Assembly (NCBI RefSeq): GCF_002295065.1
Contig: NZ_NSGG01000005.1
Location: forward strand, 370,323-434,322
Length of the DNA stretch: 64,000 bases
Reading direction: 5' to 3'
Origin: Mesorhizobium sp. WSM3859
GTDB taxonomy: Bacteria > Pseudomonadota > Alphaproteobacteria > Rhizobiales > Rhizobiaceae
Shown here piece after piece: positions 25,955 through 33,475 of this stretch (positions are counted from its first letter, which is position 1; every line of letters starts with the position of its first letter). Position numbers and translations under genes: made by a program. The notes beneath the pieces are model-generated. The model searched no databases. It was not told the DNA's origin and worked only from the letters and a program-made list of their open reading frames with translations.

Positions 25955-27424
25955 TCACCGCCGTTGGAATTCCGGCGCCATCAGCAACAGCGCCAGGCCC
26001 TGCTGCTTGGATTCGGCGCGCGAAATCGCCTGCCTCGTCTCGGTCGAGACGGACGTGCCGATCAGTAACGCCAGCATCTCGTCTGGATCGCCGATATCGT
26101 TCACCTGCTTCGCGGCCTGCCAGGCGGTGTCGAGACGCGTCTTCAGCCCCTCCGCCGAAGCCCAGGCGTCGGTGCTGTCGGAAAAGCCGTTCGGTCCCGT
26201 CGGCTGCCATAGCGGTTGGCCGAGCACGCTCAGCCAGCGAAGCGACCGCTGCAGTTCGTTGCCGGCGGTGGCGCCGACCGCCCGTCGCAGCGCCAAGACA
26301 TAGTCCAAGGCCGAGCGCAGCTTCGTGAGCGGCGTCGACCAGGCTTCCGGCATGTCGATCAGCGTCAAGGCGATCGAGCGCAGATCGCCGTCGGTCCTGG
26401 CGAAGACCGAGGCCAGGCGGGCGATCGCCGCCGGCGGCGGATCGTCGGCGATGAAATGGCGCGCAAGCTTGTTGGCGATGTGCCGCGCAGTGGCCGGATG
26501 GCGGGCAATGTCGTTGAGCGCGGCCTCCGCTTGGCCCATGCCGCCGTCAGGATAGGTCTTGCCGAGCATCACGGCCTGGCCCGGCTGGTGCGCATTGGCG
26601 TTGAAGACGAAGCTTCCCGGCTCGCCCAGCCGCCCCTCGCGTCCAGCCATGGTCCAGCCGGTCAGCATGCCCGCGAAACTGGTGACGTCGGACTGGGCAT
26701 AGCCGCTGCCGACGCCCAGCGTGTGCAGTTCCAGGATCTCGCGGGCAAGGTTCTCGTTGAGGCCGCGGCCGCGTCTTTTGCCGGCGCGCGAATTCGGCCC
26801 GATCGACTGCTGGTTGTCGAGATAGAACAGCATGGCTGGATGATGCTCGACCGCAAGCAGCATGTCGGCGAAACGGCCGAGCACGAAGGGGCGGATCGCC
26901 TCGCGCTCGAAGGCGCCGGCGCTCGCCCGCACGACCGGCGCCTTGGCGACGGAAACGCAGAAATGGTTCGACCAGAAGCCGACCAGGCGCTCGACGAAGC
27001 CGGGCGTCGCGGCGAGCGCCTTGCCGAACCGGGCCTGCGCCTCGTCCCGATAGATATCGGCCTCGACGCGCGGCACAGCGGGCTTGGCTTTTGTCACGGC
27101 CGGGCCGGCTGGATCATCCGCCGCCATCGGCTGCATGGCGGCCGCCGTCTTCTCATCCCGCGCCGCCTTGCGCTCCATGGCCGCCGTCATGCTGGCCTGG
27201 ATCGCCGCCGTGCTGTCCAGCAACCCGGCATTCTTCGGGTCGTCGAGGGAAATCAGCGCGATGTCCCGCTGCCCGAGCTCGGCCTTGAGGTAGCCGCGCG
27301 GATCGGCGGCGATCTTGCCGAAATCGTCGCTTTGTCTCGCGCCGAGGCCGAAGCGGTGGAGCGCGACCAGAGCTGGATCCGGCGGCGTTGCATTTGATGC
27401 GGGTAAGGCCAATCCAGCCTCCAT
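25955..27424 (-). CDS. DUF1800 domain-containing protein
   Basis: A 489-aa protein of the DUF1800 family: ALVALHRFGLGARQSD at the N-terminus, a middle domain with LVGFWSNHFCVSVAK, and the conserved LNENLAREILELHTLGVGSGY followed by SFAGMLTGWTM. A clear signal peptide is not visible at this start, so the true start could lie elsewhere. It is upstream of and in line with the DUF1501 gene, the usual pairing. Function unknown; the pair is thought to act in the periplasm. Confidence 0.88.
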   Translation of the reverse strand: MEAGLALPASNATPPDPALVALHRFGLGARQSDDFGKIAADPRGYLKAELGQRDIALISLDDPKNAGLLDSTAAIQASMTAAMERKAARDEKTAAAMQPMAADDPAGPAVTKAKPAVPRVEADIYRDEAQARFGKALAATPGFVERLVGFWSNHFCVSVAKAPVVRASAGAFEREAIRPFVLGRFADMLLAVEHHPAMLFYLDNQQSIGPNSRAGKRRGRGLNENLAREILELHTLGVGSGYAQSDVTSFAGMLTGWTMAGREGRLGEPGSFVFNANAHQPGQAVMLGKTYPDGGMGQAEAALNDIARHPATARHIANKLARHFIADDPPPAAIARLASVFARTDGDLRSIALTLIDMPEAWSTPLTKLRSALDYVLALRRAVGATAGNELQRSLRWLSVLGQPLWQPTGPNGFSDSTDAWASAEGLKTRLDTAWQAAKQVNDIGDPDEMLALLIGTSVSTETRQAISRAESKQQGLALLLMAPEFQRR

Positions 27425-27518
27425 CTCGCCGGCCGGCGCTCGCCGCGTCGACCGGAATGTCCTCGTCGTCGGATGGCTTCACGACGCCGGCCGCAGCCCT
27501 GACATCGGGAGGCGGCTC

Positions 27519-27809
27519 TTACCAGCGGCGCCAGTGGTGCCAGCGGTGATACGGATGCCAGACCGGGCCGATATAGACGCGCGGTCCGCCCCAGTAATAA
27601 TTGCCGGGATAGACAACGCGGCGATTGGGGACGCAGCGGCCCCAGTAGTTGGGATGCCAGCCCGGACCGCAGCCCCAGGCGACATGCTCGATCATTGCCG
27701 GCGCGGCGGGCGCAACCGGCGCGATCGGTATGGCCGAAGCCGCGCTTGCGGCGACCGTGCCGCCGATGGCGAGCCCTGCCGCGAGCGAATATTTCGTCAG
27801 ACTGTTCAT
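27519..27809 (-). CDS. Small secreted GCG_CRPN-type protein 2
   Basis: A 96-aa protein with a signal peptide (MNSLTKYSLAAGLAIGGTVA, cleavage near ASA). The signature WGCGPGWHPNYWGRCVPNRR matches that of the 24022 protein, followed by a Tyr/Trp/His-rich tail (YYWGGPRVYIGPVWHPYHRW). Function unknown. The two homologues bracket the DUF1501/DUF1800 pair. Confidence 0.82.
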   Translation of the reverse strand: MNSLTKYSLAAGLAIGGTVAASAASAIPIAPVAPAAPAMIEHVAWGCGPGWHPNYWGRCVPNRRVVYPGNYYWGGPRVYIGPVWHPYHRWHHWRRW

Positions 27810-27918
27810 GGGGATACTCCCGAAGTTCCGAGGTTGAAGAGCGCCTGCCGCCGTCAACGGATGGCAGGCCTGTCCCTCTTTCCCTTGAACGGAGCGCGCT
27901 CGCTTTTTCCGTCGTCGC

Positions 27919-28362
27919 CTATGGCGATTTTTTTGCAGGCGGCGGCTGCCTGCCGGCGCGCCGCAACAGGGCGTCCGCTAGCAACTGGCGGTCTTCCGGC
28001 GATCCGGATGCGGCAAATTCGAGGATGCGCTGCTCCAGCCGCGCCCGCACGGTGGCGTCCGCATTGCGCGCCCGCTCGAGCGCCGCCGCAAGGGCGGCGG
28101 TGTCGAGCGTCGGCTGCTGCAGAAGGTTCGCCGCCTCGCGCCTCGCGGCCTGGCCGTCGAGGATCACGTCCCGCGATTCCCGGCGCACCTCGCGCAGTGC
28201 CTGCCGGAACGCCTTGCGGTCGGCGGCCGGCAGCCTGCCGCCGGCCGATTCCAGCGAATAGCCCGGGTTGAACTTGCCGATCAGCCAGCCAGTCCCGCCG
28301 GCGAGCGCGCCGATCAGAAAGACGTTGAGCACCAGGGATGCCGCGACGAGACGGGGGTTCAT
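27919..28362 (-). CDS. Periplasmic heavy-metal sensor / CnrX-Spy-like protein
   Basis: A 147-aa protein with an N-terminal membrane anchor (LVAASLVLNVFLIGALAGG) and a helical periplasmic domain: RLPAADRKAFRQALREVRRE, EAANLLQQPTLDTAALAAAL and ADATVRARLEQRILEFAAS. That pattern fits the CnrX/CpxP/Spy (LTxxQ-like) heavy-metal-resistance family. It overlaps the preceding membrane-protein gene by four bases (ATGA). With the sigma factor upstream it suggests a metal- or envelope-stress-sensing module. Metal ligands are not evident, so the stimulus is unknown. Confidence 0.75.
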   Translation of the reverse strand: MNPRLVAASLVLNVFLIGALAGGTGWLIGKFNPGYSLESAGGRLPAADRKAFRQALREVRRESRDVILDGQAARREAANLLQQPTLDTAALAAALERARNADATVRARLEQRILEFAASGSPEDRQLLADALLRRAGRQPPPAKKSP

Positions 28363-28808
28363 AGGTCCTCCTCCGCCTGATCGGAATCGGGCCCGGCGTC
28401 GCCGAACGACGTCGCATTGGCGTCCATCACATAATGATCGGGCTGGATATCCGGGCTGACGACGGTCACCAGCGCCAGCCCGGCCACGGCACCGGCGAGC
28501 CCGACGCCGGCAAGCCCGAAGCCCAGCCACCAGAACCGGCGGCGGCGCTCCTGCCGGACCTCGGTCGTTGCCCGGGCGACGATGGCGCGATGCAGCGCCG
28601 GGCTGGGCGCCTCGACGCGATACCGGTCGAGCATGACGTCGAGCCTGCCGGCGCGCCTCAGGATGGCGCGGCCTTGCTCGGTCTCGGCAAACAGCATGGC
28701 GGCGGCCTGCTCGGCCGGCGGCCAGCGGTGCAAGGCGCTGCCATAGGCGTCCGCCAGCGCGGCAAAGCGCCCGGCATCCATCGGCCCGCCTGTGGTTTTC
28801 TCAGCCAT
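28359..28808 (-). CDS. Single-pass membrane protein, probable anti-sigma factor
   Basis: A 149-aa protein with a cytoplasmic N-terminal region (MDAGRFAALADAYGSALHRWP) and one membrane helix near residues 93-115 (WWLGFGLAGVGLAGAVAGL). It sits between the ECF sigma gene and the CnrX-like gene, a position typical of anti-sigma factors. I see no zinc-binding HxxxCxxC motif. GGGGGAGAAAG precedes the ATG at 28808. Function is inferred from topology and context. Confidence 0.7.
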   Translation of the reverse strand: MAEKTTGGPMDAGRFAALADAYGSALHRWPPAEQAAAMLFAETEQGRAILRRAGRLDVMLDRYRVEAPSPALHRAIVARATTEVRQERRRRFWWLGFGLAGVGLAGAVAGLALVTVVSPDIQPDHYVMDANATSFGDAGPDSDQAEEDL

Positions 28809-28881
28809 CTTTCTCCCCCTTCCACCATTTTGACGTGGCCCCCACGCCGCAGTCCTCAGAATTCGCAGTCCGTTCCGGGTC

Positions 28882-29439
28882 TCAATCATCGCCATCTCCT
28901 GCGAGCATGGCCTGCAGGGCGCGGCGACCCCGCGCGAGCAGGCTTTCCAGCGCATCGACGCTGACCTGCATGGCGCCCGCAGCCTCGATGTTGGACAGCT
29001 CCTGATAATAGACCAGCACGATCGCCTCGCGCTGGCGCGGCGCGATGCGCTGCAGCGCCTGGTTGACCCTGCGCTCTTCGTCGCCCGGCATGGCATCGGG
29101 AAGCGGCGCCTCATCGGCCAGCTCCGGCAGTTCGTCCGTCGTCCATTCGCGCCGTCGCCGCAGCCGGTCGTAGCAGAGGTTGAGCGCGACGCGATGGATC
29201 CAGGTGTCGAAGCGGGCGTGCCCCCGGCGCCAGCCGGAAGCGTGGCGCCAGATGCGCACGAAAGTCTCCTGGGCGACGTCCTCGGCCTCCGCCGCGTCGC
29301 CGAGCATCCTTGCGGCCAGGGCCAGGATGCGCGGCAGCTTGCGCGTCACCATCGCCTGCACGGCGGCGGGGTCGCCGGCGCCGATGCGGCGTACCAGTTC
29401 CTCGTCCGGGTCGGCGCCCATCAACGGGAGCGCTCGCAT
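28882..29439 (-). CDS. ECF-type RNA polymerase sigma factor
   Basis: A 185-aa sigma-70 family protein with only regions 2 and 4. Region 2 shows ARMLGDAAEAEDVAQETFVRIW and FDTWIHRVALNLCYDRLRRRR. Region 4 shows QALQRIAPRQREAIVLVYYQELSNIEAAGAM with the helix-turn-helix. The start could also be at 29421 (MGADPDEEL). It is the first of a three-gene leftward unit with the membrane protein and the CnrX-like protein. Regulation by that anti-sigma/sensor pair is likely. Confidence 0.9.
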   Translation of the reverse strand: MRALPLMGADPDEELVRRIGAGDPAAVQAMVTRKLPRILALAARMLGDAAEAEDVAQETFVRIWRHASGWRRGHARFDTWIHRVALNLCYDRLRRRREWTTDELPELADEAPLPDAMPGDEERRVNQALQRIAPRQREAIVLVYYQELSNIEAAGAMQVSVDALESLLARGRRALQAMLAGDGDD

Positions 29440-29466
29440 GTGTCATTGCGCGCCATAACCTCGTGG

Positions 29467-29916
29467 TCATTGCTCCTCATTGGCAGCGGATTTGTGGCCC
29501 GGCCGCTCGTCGGCGCTAAGCATCCCGTCGCCGTTTTTGTCCAGCTTGGCGAAGCGCTTGGCCAGGAAGGCGTCGAGTTCTCCCTTGTCGACGAAGCCGT
29601 CCTTGTTGGCGTCCATGCGCGCGAAGGATTTGGCCGGATCGCCCTTGGCCTTGCGCGCGGTCTGGAAAGCGGTCCATTCGGCGAGGCTGACCTTGCCGTC
29701 ATTGTCGGTGTCGGCCCGCATGAACGCCTTCTCCCGGCGCGCCTCGAACTTCTCCATGGTCAGGCCGGACTTGATTTGGTCGGGCTTGGTCTGGTCGGGT
29801 TTGGCGGCAGCCGCAGCGTCCGGCGTCGTCTGGGCGGGCGCGGGGACAGACGTCGGCGTCTGGGCGACCGCGGCAGCGGTCTGCAGGCCAAGGGCAACGA
29901 CGAATAGGCGGATCAT
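29467..29916 (-). CDS. EF-hand domain protein, exported
   Basis: A 149-aa protein with a signal peptide (MIRLFVVALGLQTAAAVAQ) and a Pro/Ala/Lys-rich linker. Three EF-hand-like calcium loops are visible: DTDNDGKVSLAEW, DANKDGFVDKGEL and DKNGDGMLSADE. Such small periplasmic EF-hand proteins are frequent in Rhizobiales and presumably bind calcium. It is immediately upstream of the sigma factor gene in the same direction, 27 bases apart, and may be part of the same unit. Confidence 0.85.
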   Translation of the reverse strand: MIRLFVVALGLQTAAAVAQTPTSVPAPAQTTPDAAAAAKPDQTKPDQIKSGLTMEKFEARREKAFMRADTDNDGKVSLAEWTAFQTARKAKGDPAKSFARMDANKDGFVDKGELDAFLAKRFAKLDKNGDGMLSADERPGHKSAANEEQ

Positions 29917-30049
29917 GCTCTCGTCTCCGGTTGGCGCGGCCATTGGCGGCCACGCTTCAGCCGTTGAACGCAGCGAGGAGCAAAATCCGTCGGTCCTTTT
30001 CGACCAAACCTGCCGGATCCGACGCAGCCGGATCGAAGGCAGGCGACGA

Positions 30050-30238
30050 TTATCTCGGCTGGTCGACCGCCACCAGCTGGTCCTGCTTGAAGCCTGCATG
30101 CTGCGGCGTCCAGACATCGCCCTCGCGGTTGAACCAGTGGCACAGATACATGCCGGAAGCCGCCCCGTCGCTGACGGTCATTTCCGGGCCTCCGGATTTC
30201 AGCCTGACGACGTCTCCGGTCTTGAAACTATTGGGCAT
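30050..30238 (-). CDS. YodC/DUF2158 family small protein
   Basis: A 62-aa protein matching the DUF2158 pattern: FKTGDVVRLKSGGPEMTV, then YLCHWFNREGDVWTPQHAGF. These small cytoplasmic proteins are conserved in Proteobacteria without a known function. The start is the ATG at 30238 preceded by GGGAGGTCGAA in the leftward direction. Confidence 0.85.
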   Translation of the reverse strand: MPNSFKTGDVVRLKSGGPEMTVSDGAASGMYLCHWFNREGDVWTPQHAGFKQDQLVAVDQPR

Positions 30239-30442
30239 TTCGACCTCCCATGCTGACTGGCCGAGTTTCCCACCAACAGCGATTCCCGACAATGGCTGAG
30301 ACGCGCCGACGACGTGGCACAGGGTTGGCAAGGTGTCGAGAAACTGATCCCGCTTGCGTGGCGCGCCGGGCAGCGCTCCATGCGGCGCCCGGTCGTGTCG
30401 GGTCTTCGTAGGCGAAGCGGGCGGCCTGATCGCTCTGTGCGT

Positions 30443-30655
30443 TCAATCGGTGTCGCGCTGTGGAGCTGGCGGCTGTGTCGATTGGCTGTCTTGCCCGCCC
30501 GGGCGGACGGTCATGGACCTTTCATCGGGCCACAACGCTTGTGCCTTCATAACCGCTACCAGGAGATTGTCTGCTTCAACGCGTCCGATCTCGGTGAGAA
30601 GCGGGCTGTTGCCGCTCGCTTCGAAATCGACGTGATAGACAATCCAACTCCTCAT
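30443..30655 (-). CDS. Hypothetical small protein
   Basis: A 70-aa frame. The first 48 residues look protein-like (MRSWIVYHVDFEASGNSPLL, then EADNLLVAVMKAQALWPDE), while the tail is low-complexity (GGQDSQSTQPPAPQRD). No family recognised and no neighbour in an operon. It may be a real small gene of the type found in Mesorhizobium, but evidence is thin. Confidence 0.4.
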   Translation of the reverse strand: MRSWIVYHVDFEASGNSPLLTEIGRVEADNLLVAVMKAQALWPDERSMTVRPGGQDSQSTQPPAPQRDTD

Positions 30656-31207
30656 TGCATTTCCCGCAATTTGCGTCTCGGCGCGGGCACGCGGATGAAA
30701 GCCCGGCTCGCTTTTGTGGTTAGGATTTTGAGGTCCCCGAGCCGGGCATGCGCCAACCGATGGGCGGGGGGCTTAGGGGTATCAGCCGGCGCGATGGCGA
30801 GACTGGCTGATTTGCCCGCTGGTCCACAATCGACCGAGGTCCATCCTGCCGGACGCATTGGTCCGAAGGGACCAAAGATATAGCCCCTTATTCCGTTGGG
30901 GCAGATTGCCTGTGCCGGTGATCAGTCAGGGCCGGGCTTTGCAAAAATCTGCAAGCGCCATCAGATACTGTCCCAGGCCACGGGCATCGGGCGCGGATCG
31001 AGTCGGGTCAAAAGGCGACAAAGACGCCGCTCTGGAGAGTCGACAACCCGCGCTAAATCGCGTTTACCTTGGATGGAGGCGAACCCTTCATCCGCAGGCA
31101 GGCGCAAACCGCTCCATCGCAGGGACATGGCCTGATCTTGGCGATCGAACCGGCGCATTCGGAGAGGCTTGTGCGGAAGAGCGAAAAACACTAAGCCAGC
31201 CCGCGTG
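30656..31207. other. Gene-poor stretch before the tRNA
   Basis: I see no convincing gene in these 552 bases. Several short open frames exist on both strands (for example 30858-31217 rightward) but none has a family-like sequence or good ribosome site. The promoter of the tRNA at 31208 must lie here. Confidence 0.5.
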
Positions 31208-31283
31208 GGGCCTGTAGCTCAATGGTTAGAGCCGGCGGCTCATAACCGCTTGGTTGGGGGTTCGAGTCCCTCCGGGCCCACCA
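31208..31283 (+). tRNA. tRNA with CAT anticodon (Ile2 or Met)
   Basis: A full cloverleaf with encoded CCA: acceptor arm GGGCCTG pairs with CGGGCCC (one G-U), D-arm TAGCTCAATGGTTAGAGC, anticodon arm with CTCATAA, T-arm GGGGGTTCGAGTCCCTCC. The body resembles E. coli tRNA-Ile2 (lysidine-modified CAU) more than elongator tRNA-Met, so Ile2 is favoured, but the anticodon alone cannot decide. An integrase gene abuts its 3' side, so this tRNA is the insertion site of the following island. Confidence 0.93.
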
Positions 31284-32467
31284 TTGTCGTTATTTATCAA
31301 TGATTTATAGGGTGGTTCGCCACGAGGTTCGCCAATAGGTTCGCCAAGCATCGGCTTGCGCGTCACGAGGCGTACGACTCGATCCATCCCTTGGACCGCC
31401 AGCCGAACCTGCGAGGCCTCGCGCGAATAGAGCTCGGCATGGTCGATATCGTCGTGACCGAGCACATCCATGAGCTGTCTCGTTGAGGCCTCGGCCTCTG
31501 CCAGATAAACACCGAGCGACTTCCGCAAGCCATGCAGTGTCAACCCCTTTGGAAGACCGGCAAGCTTGCACCAATGCGCCATCATTCCAGTCAGCGACTT
31601 GGCGGAGAACGGCTCACCATAGCCGTTGACCAGAACGGTCTGGCCGCGCCTGTCGGCCGCATCCAGGATCTCTGACAGCATCGGTGTGATCGGCACGAAA
31701 AGCCGTTTGCCACCTGTTCGTCCCTTGTTCTTGCCCTGGACGATATCAAATCCATCGAAGTGACGCTCGACACCGTCGATGAAAACTCGACGCGTGACCC
31801 TCTGATCCCAGCGCAGGCCCGCGACGTCGCCGCGGCGATTGCCTAGCCAAAGCGCCAAACCGTAGCAAGTGCGTGCCCCGGTGCCGAGCTGCCAACGGTT
31901 TTCGAATTGCGCCATCGCTTCGCGCGACCAGGCTTTCCAACCGGCATAGGCAGGGCGCCACTCGACCGCTGCTGTGGGGTCGATTTCGATCCAGTCTTGC
32001 CGCAGCGCGACATAGACCAGCTTGCGTATGCCCACTAGCAGATGCTTGGCCTTGTGTGGCGTGGCGATGAAGCGGCCAAGAAGCTCTTCAATATGGATAC
32101 GTCGAAGGTTCTTTACCGCTACGTCCCGCCAGACGAGCGGGTGATCAGGGACCACCCGGAGTTCTAGGAACTCTTCAATCAGCTGCGTGTTCTTGCGCTT
32201 GCTGGCTTCGTCAAGCGCCAGCCACTTGACTGAGATCTTCAACCGTTGAAAGGCAGCTCCGAATGTGCCGGGCAGGGCGGCTCCAGGCATACGGACCACA
32301 GGAGCCTTTGGGACTTTCCGGCCCTCGACCGCTGCTTGGTAGGCCTCCTTGAATCCCGGCTGATTGGGGGCCGGCAGCCTAACCACACGCTCCTTCGTCC
32401 GATAGCGCCACCGCAGTTTTCCATGGCGATCAGTGTACGAGGAGAGGCCGGGATATTTATCGGTCAT
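31226..32467 (-). CDS. Tyrosine-type site-specific integrase
   Basis: A 413-aa phage/island integrase. An N-terminal Arm/SAM-like domain is followed by the catalytic domain with the conserved Arg in YGLALWLGNRRGDVAGLRWDQ, then LTLHGLRKSLGVYLAEAE (HxxR) and LGHDDIDHAELYSREA (His and catalytic Tyr). The frame continues through the tRNA on the opposite strand (GPGGTRTPNQAVMSRRL) and stops inside it, an arrangement typical of integrases adjacent to their tRNA attachment site. Start at 32467 (MTDKYPGLSSYTDRHG). An AlpA-like gene lies just upstream and could serve as excisionase. Confidence 0.92.
   Translation of the reverse strand: MTDKYPGLSSYTDRHGKLRWRYRTKERVVRLPAPNQPGFKEAYQAAVEGRKVPKAPVVRMPGAALPGTFGAAFQRLKISVKWLALDEASKRKNTQLIEEFLELRVVPDHPLVWRDVAVKNLRRIHIEELLGRFIATPHKAKHLLVGIRKLVYVALRQDWIEIDPTAAVEWRPAYAGWKAWSREAMAQFENRWQLGTGARTCYGLALWLGNRRGDVAGLRWDQRVTRRVFIDGVERHFDGFDIVQGKNKGRTGGKRLFVPITPMLSEILDAADRRGQTVLVNGYGEPFSAKSLTGMMAHWCKLAGLPKGLTLHGLRKSLGVYLAEAEASTRQLMDVLGHDDIDHAELYSREASQVRLAVQGMDRVVRLVTRKPMLGEPIGEPRGEPPYKSLINNDNGGPGGTRTPNQAVMSRRL
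31240..31283. other. Probable attL site in tRNA 3' half
   Basis: Tyrosine-recombinase islands usually insert in the 3' half of a tRNA and restore it with the element's own copy. The anticodon-to-CCA half here is the likely crossover segment. I searched by eye for a second copy of GTTCGAGTCCCTCCGGGCCC in the rest of the window and found none, so the other end (attR) is outside the window, decayed, or too short to see. Confidence 0.5.
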
Positions 32468-32479
32468 GACAGAATGAAT

Positions 32480-32740
32480 CTATTCCCTGCGATGATTCCC
32501 TTGCAACAGGAAGTCGACGATATTCTCATCATCGTCTCCAGGTAGTTCGCCAAAGGCCACTTCGAGTTTAAGGCGATCCCAGATCACGCGGCCGTCAACC
32601 TTCTTCGGCTTCGGCATGCGGCGGTCAGCAACCATTTGGTCGAATTTGGTTATGCCGACACCCACATATCGGGCGGCTTCTTCACGTGAGAGGCCGCGAG
32701 GAGGGTAGGAGAGGCTGTCGCTTTTCACCGCTTCATCCAA
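32480..32740 (-). CDS. AlpA-like helix-turn-helix protein, probable excisionase
   Basis: An 86-aa protein with a MerR/AlpA-type DNA-binding motif: PRGLSREEAARYVGVGITKFDQMVADRRMP, then KPKKVDGRVIWDRLKLEVAF. Such proteins act as recombination directionality factors or regulators of the adjacent integrase. It ends 13 bases before the integrase start. No phage structural genes follow, so the element is an island rather than a prophage. Confidence 0.8.
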   Translation of the reverse strand: MDEAVKSDSLSYPPRGLSREEAARYVGVGITKFDQMVADRRMPKPKKVDGRVIWDRLKLEVAFGELPGDDDENIVDFLLQGNHRRE

Positions 32741-33202
32741 GGTTCTACGAATAAGATCGGCCTCGGTTAGCCCCCAATCATCATAGAAGGAAGAGAGCTG
32801 ATCCGCTTGTTCGGCAAATCGCGGTCACGACCTGTAAATAGGATAGTCGCCTTCGGTCACTGCTTCACCGATTGTCAAAGTCAGGGGTTGGTAGCGGTAG
32901 ACCGCTACAACCGTTCCCCACATTCAGAGTCGGTGCCGTTCGTATTCCGCGTCGCATCATAGCCGGGCGGCCGAAAAAGCCGAGGGGAACTCGTCGAGGA
33001 GTGGCAGCCAACGGCGCGGGGCATTGAGATTCCACATTGCTGACAAGGTAGTCAGTAGCGCCTGCAAAGGACCTTTCCAAGAGATGCCAAATCAACGATG
33101 ATCTACATACTTTGGTCGACTCGTATCGATGCGCCGATGTCCGCAGATTTGACAACCGACTGCGGGGATACTAGATCAAAACGAGAACGGAGCGTGCAAT
33201 CC
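32741..33202. other. Gene-poor stretch after the excisionase gene
   Basis: I see no convincing gene in these 462 bases. A frame from 33098 runs into the hypothetical gene at 33203, and its first 35 residues look unlike protein. Promoters for the integrase unit and for 33203 should lie here. Confidence 0.4.
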
Positions 33203-33475
33203 ATGCAGCCCCAAAGCGATCAGACCCTTACCCCGACCTCGGAGCGGAGCTGGAGAGTTGCGTTGGACCGGGCCTGGCGGTCCGCGCCTATGCGGCGACA
33301 GTTCGAAGCTGAGTGCGGCTTCTCCGAGCTAGATCAGCCGGCCGACGACGACATCGAGTCAGGAAGGGCTACGGCTTATTACGCCGAATTCGTACCGTGG
33401 GCCGCACGAAAGCTGGGTATCGAGGAGCAGCTGCCCAGTTATGTCATTAGCAAGGCGTCGGCCGGCCGACGCTAG
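33203..33475 (+). CDS. Hypothetical protein of the island
   Basis: A 90-aa acidic protein (MQPQSDQTLTPTSERSW, AFECGFSELD-type middle, AYYAEFVPWAARKLGIEEQL). GGAG stands ten bases before the ATG at 33203; longer forms back to 33098 are possible. No family recognised. It converges on the 33472 gene with a four-base overlap. Confidence 0.5.
   Translation: MQPQSDQTLTPTSERSWRVALDRAWRSAPMRRQFEAECGFSELDQPADDDIESGRATAYYAEFVPWAARKLGIEEQLPSYVISKASAGRR

Noticed and set aside
30858..31217. Rightward 119-codon frame before the tRNA
   Set aside because: It runs into the tRNA gene, has no good ribosome site and no recognisable domain.
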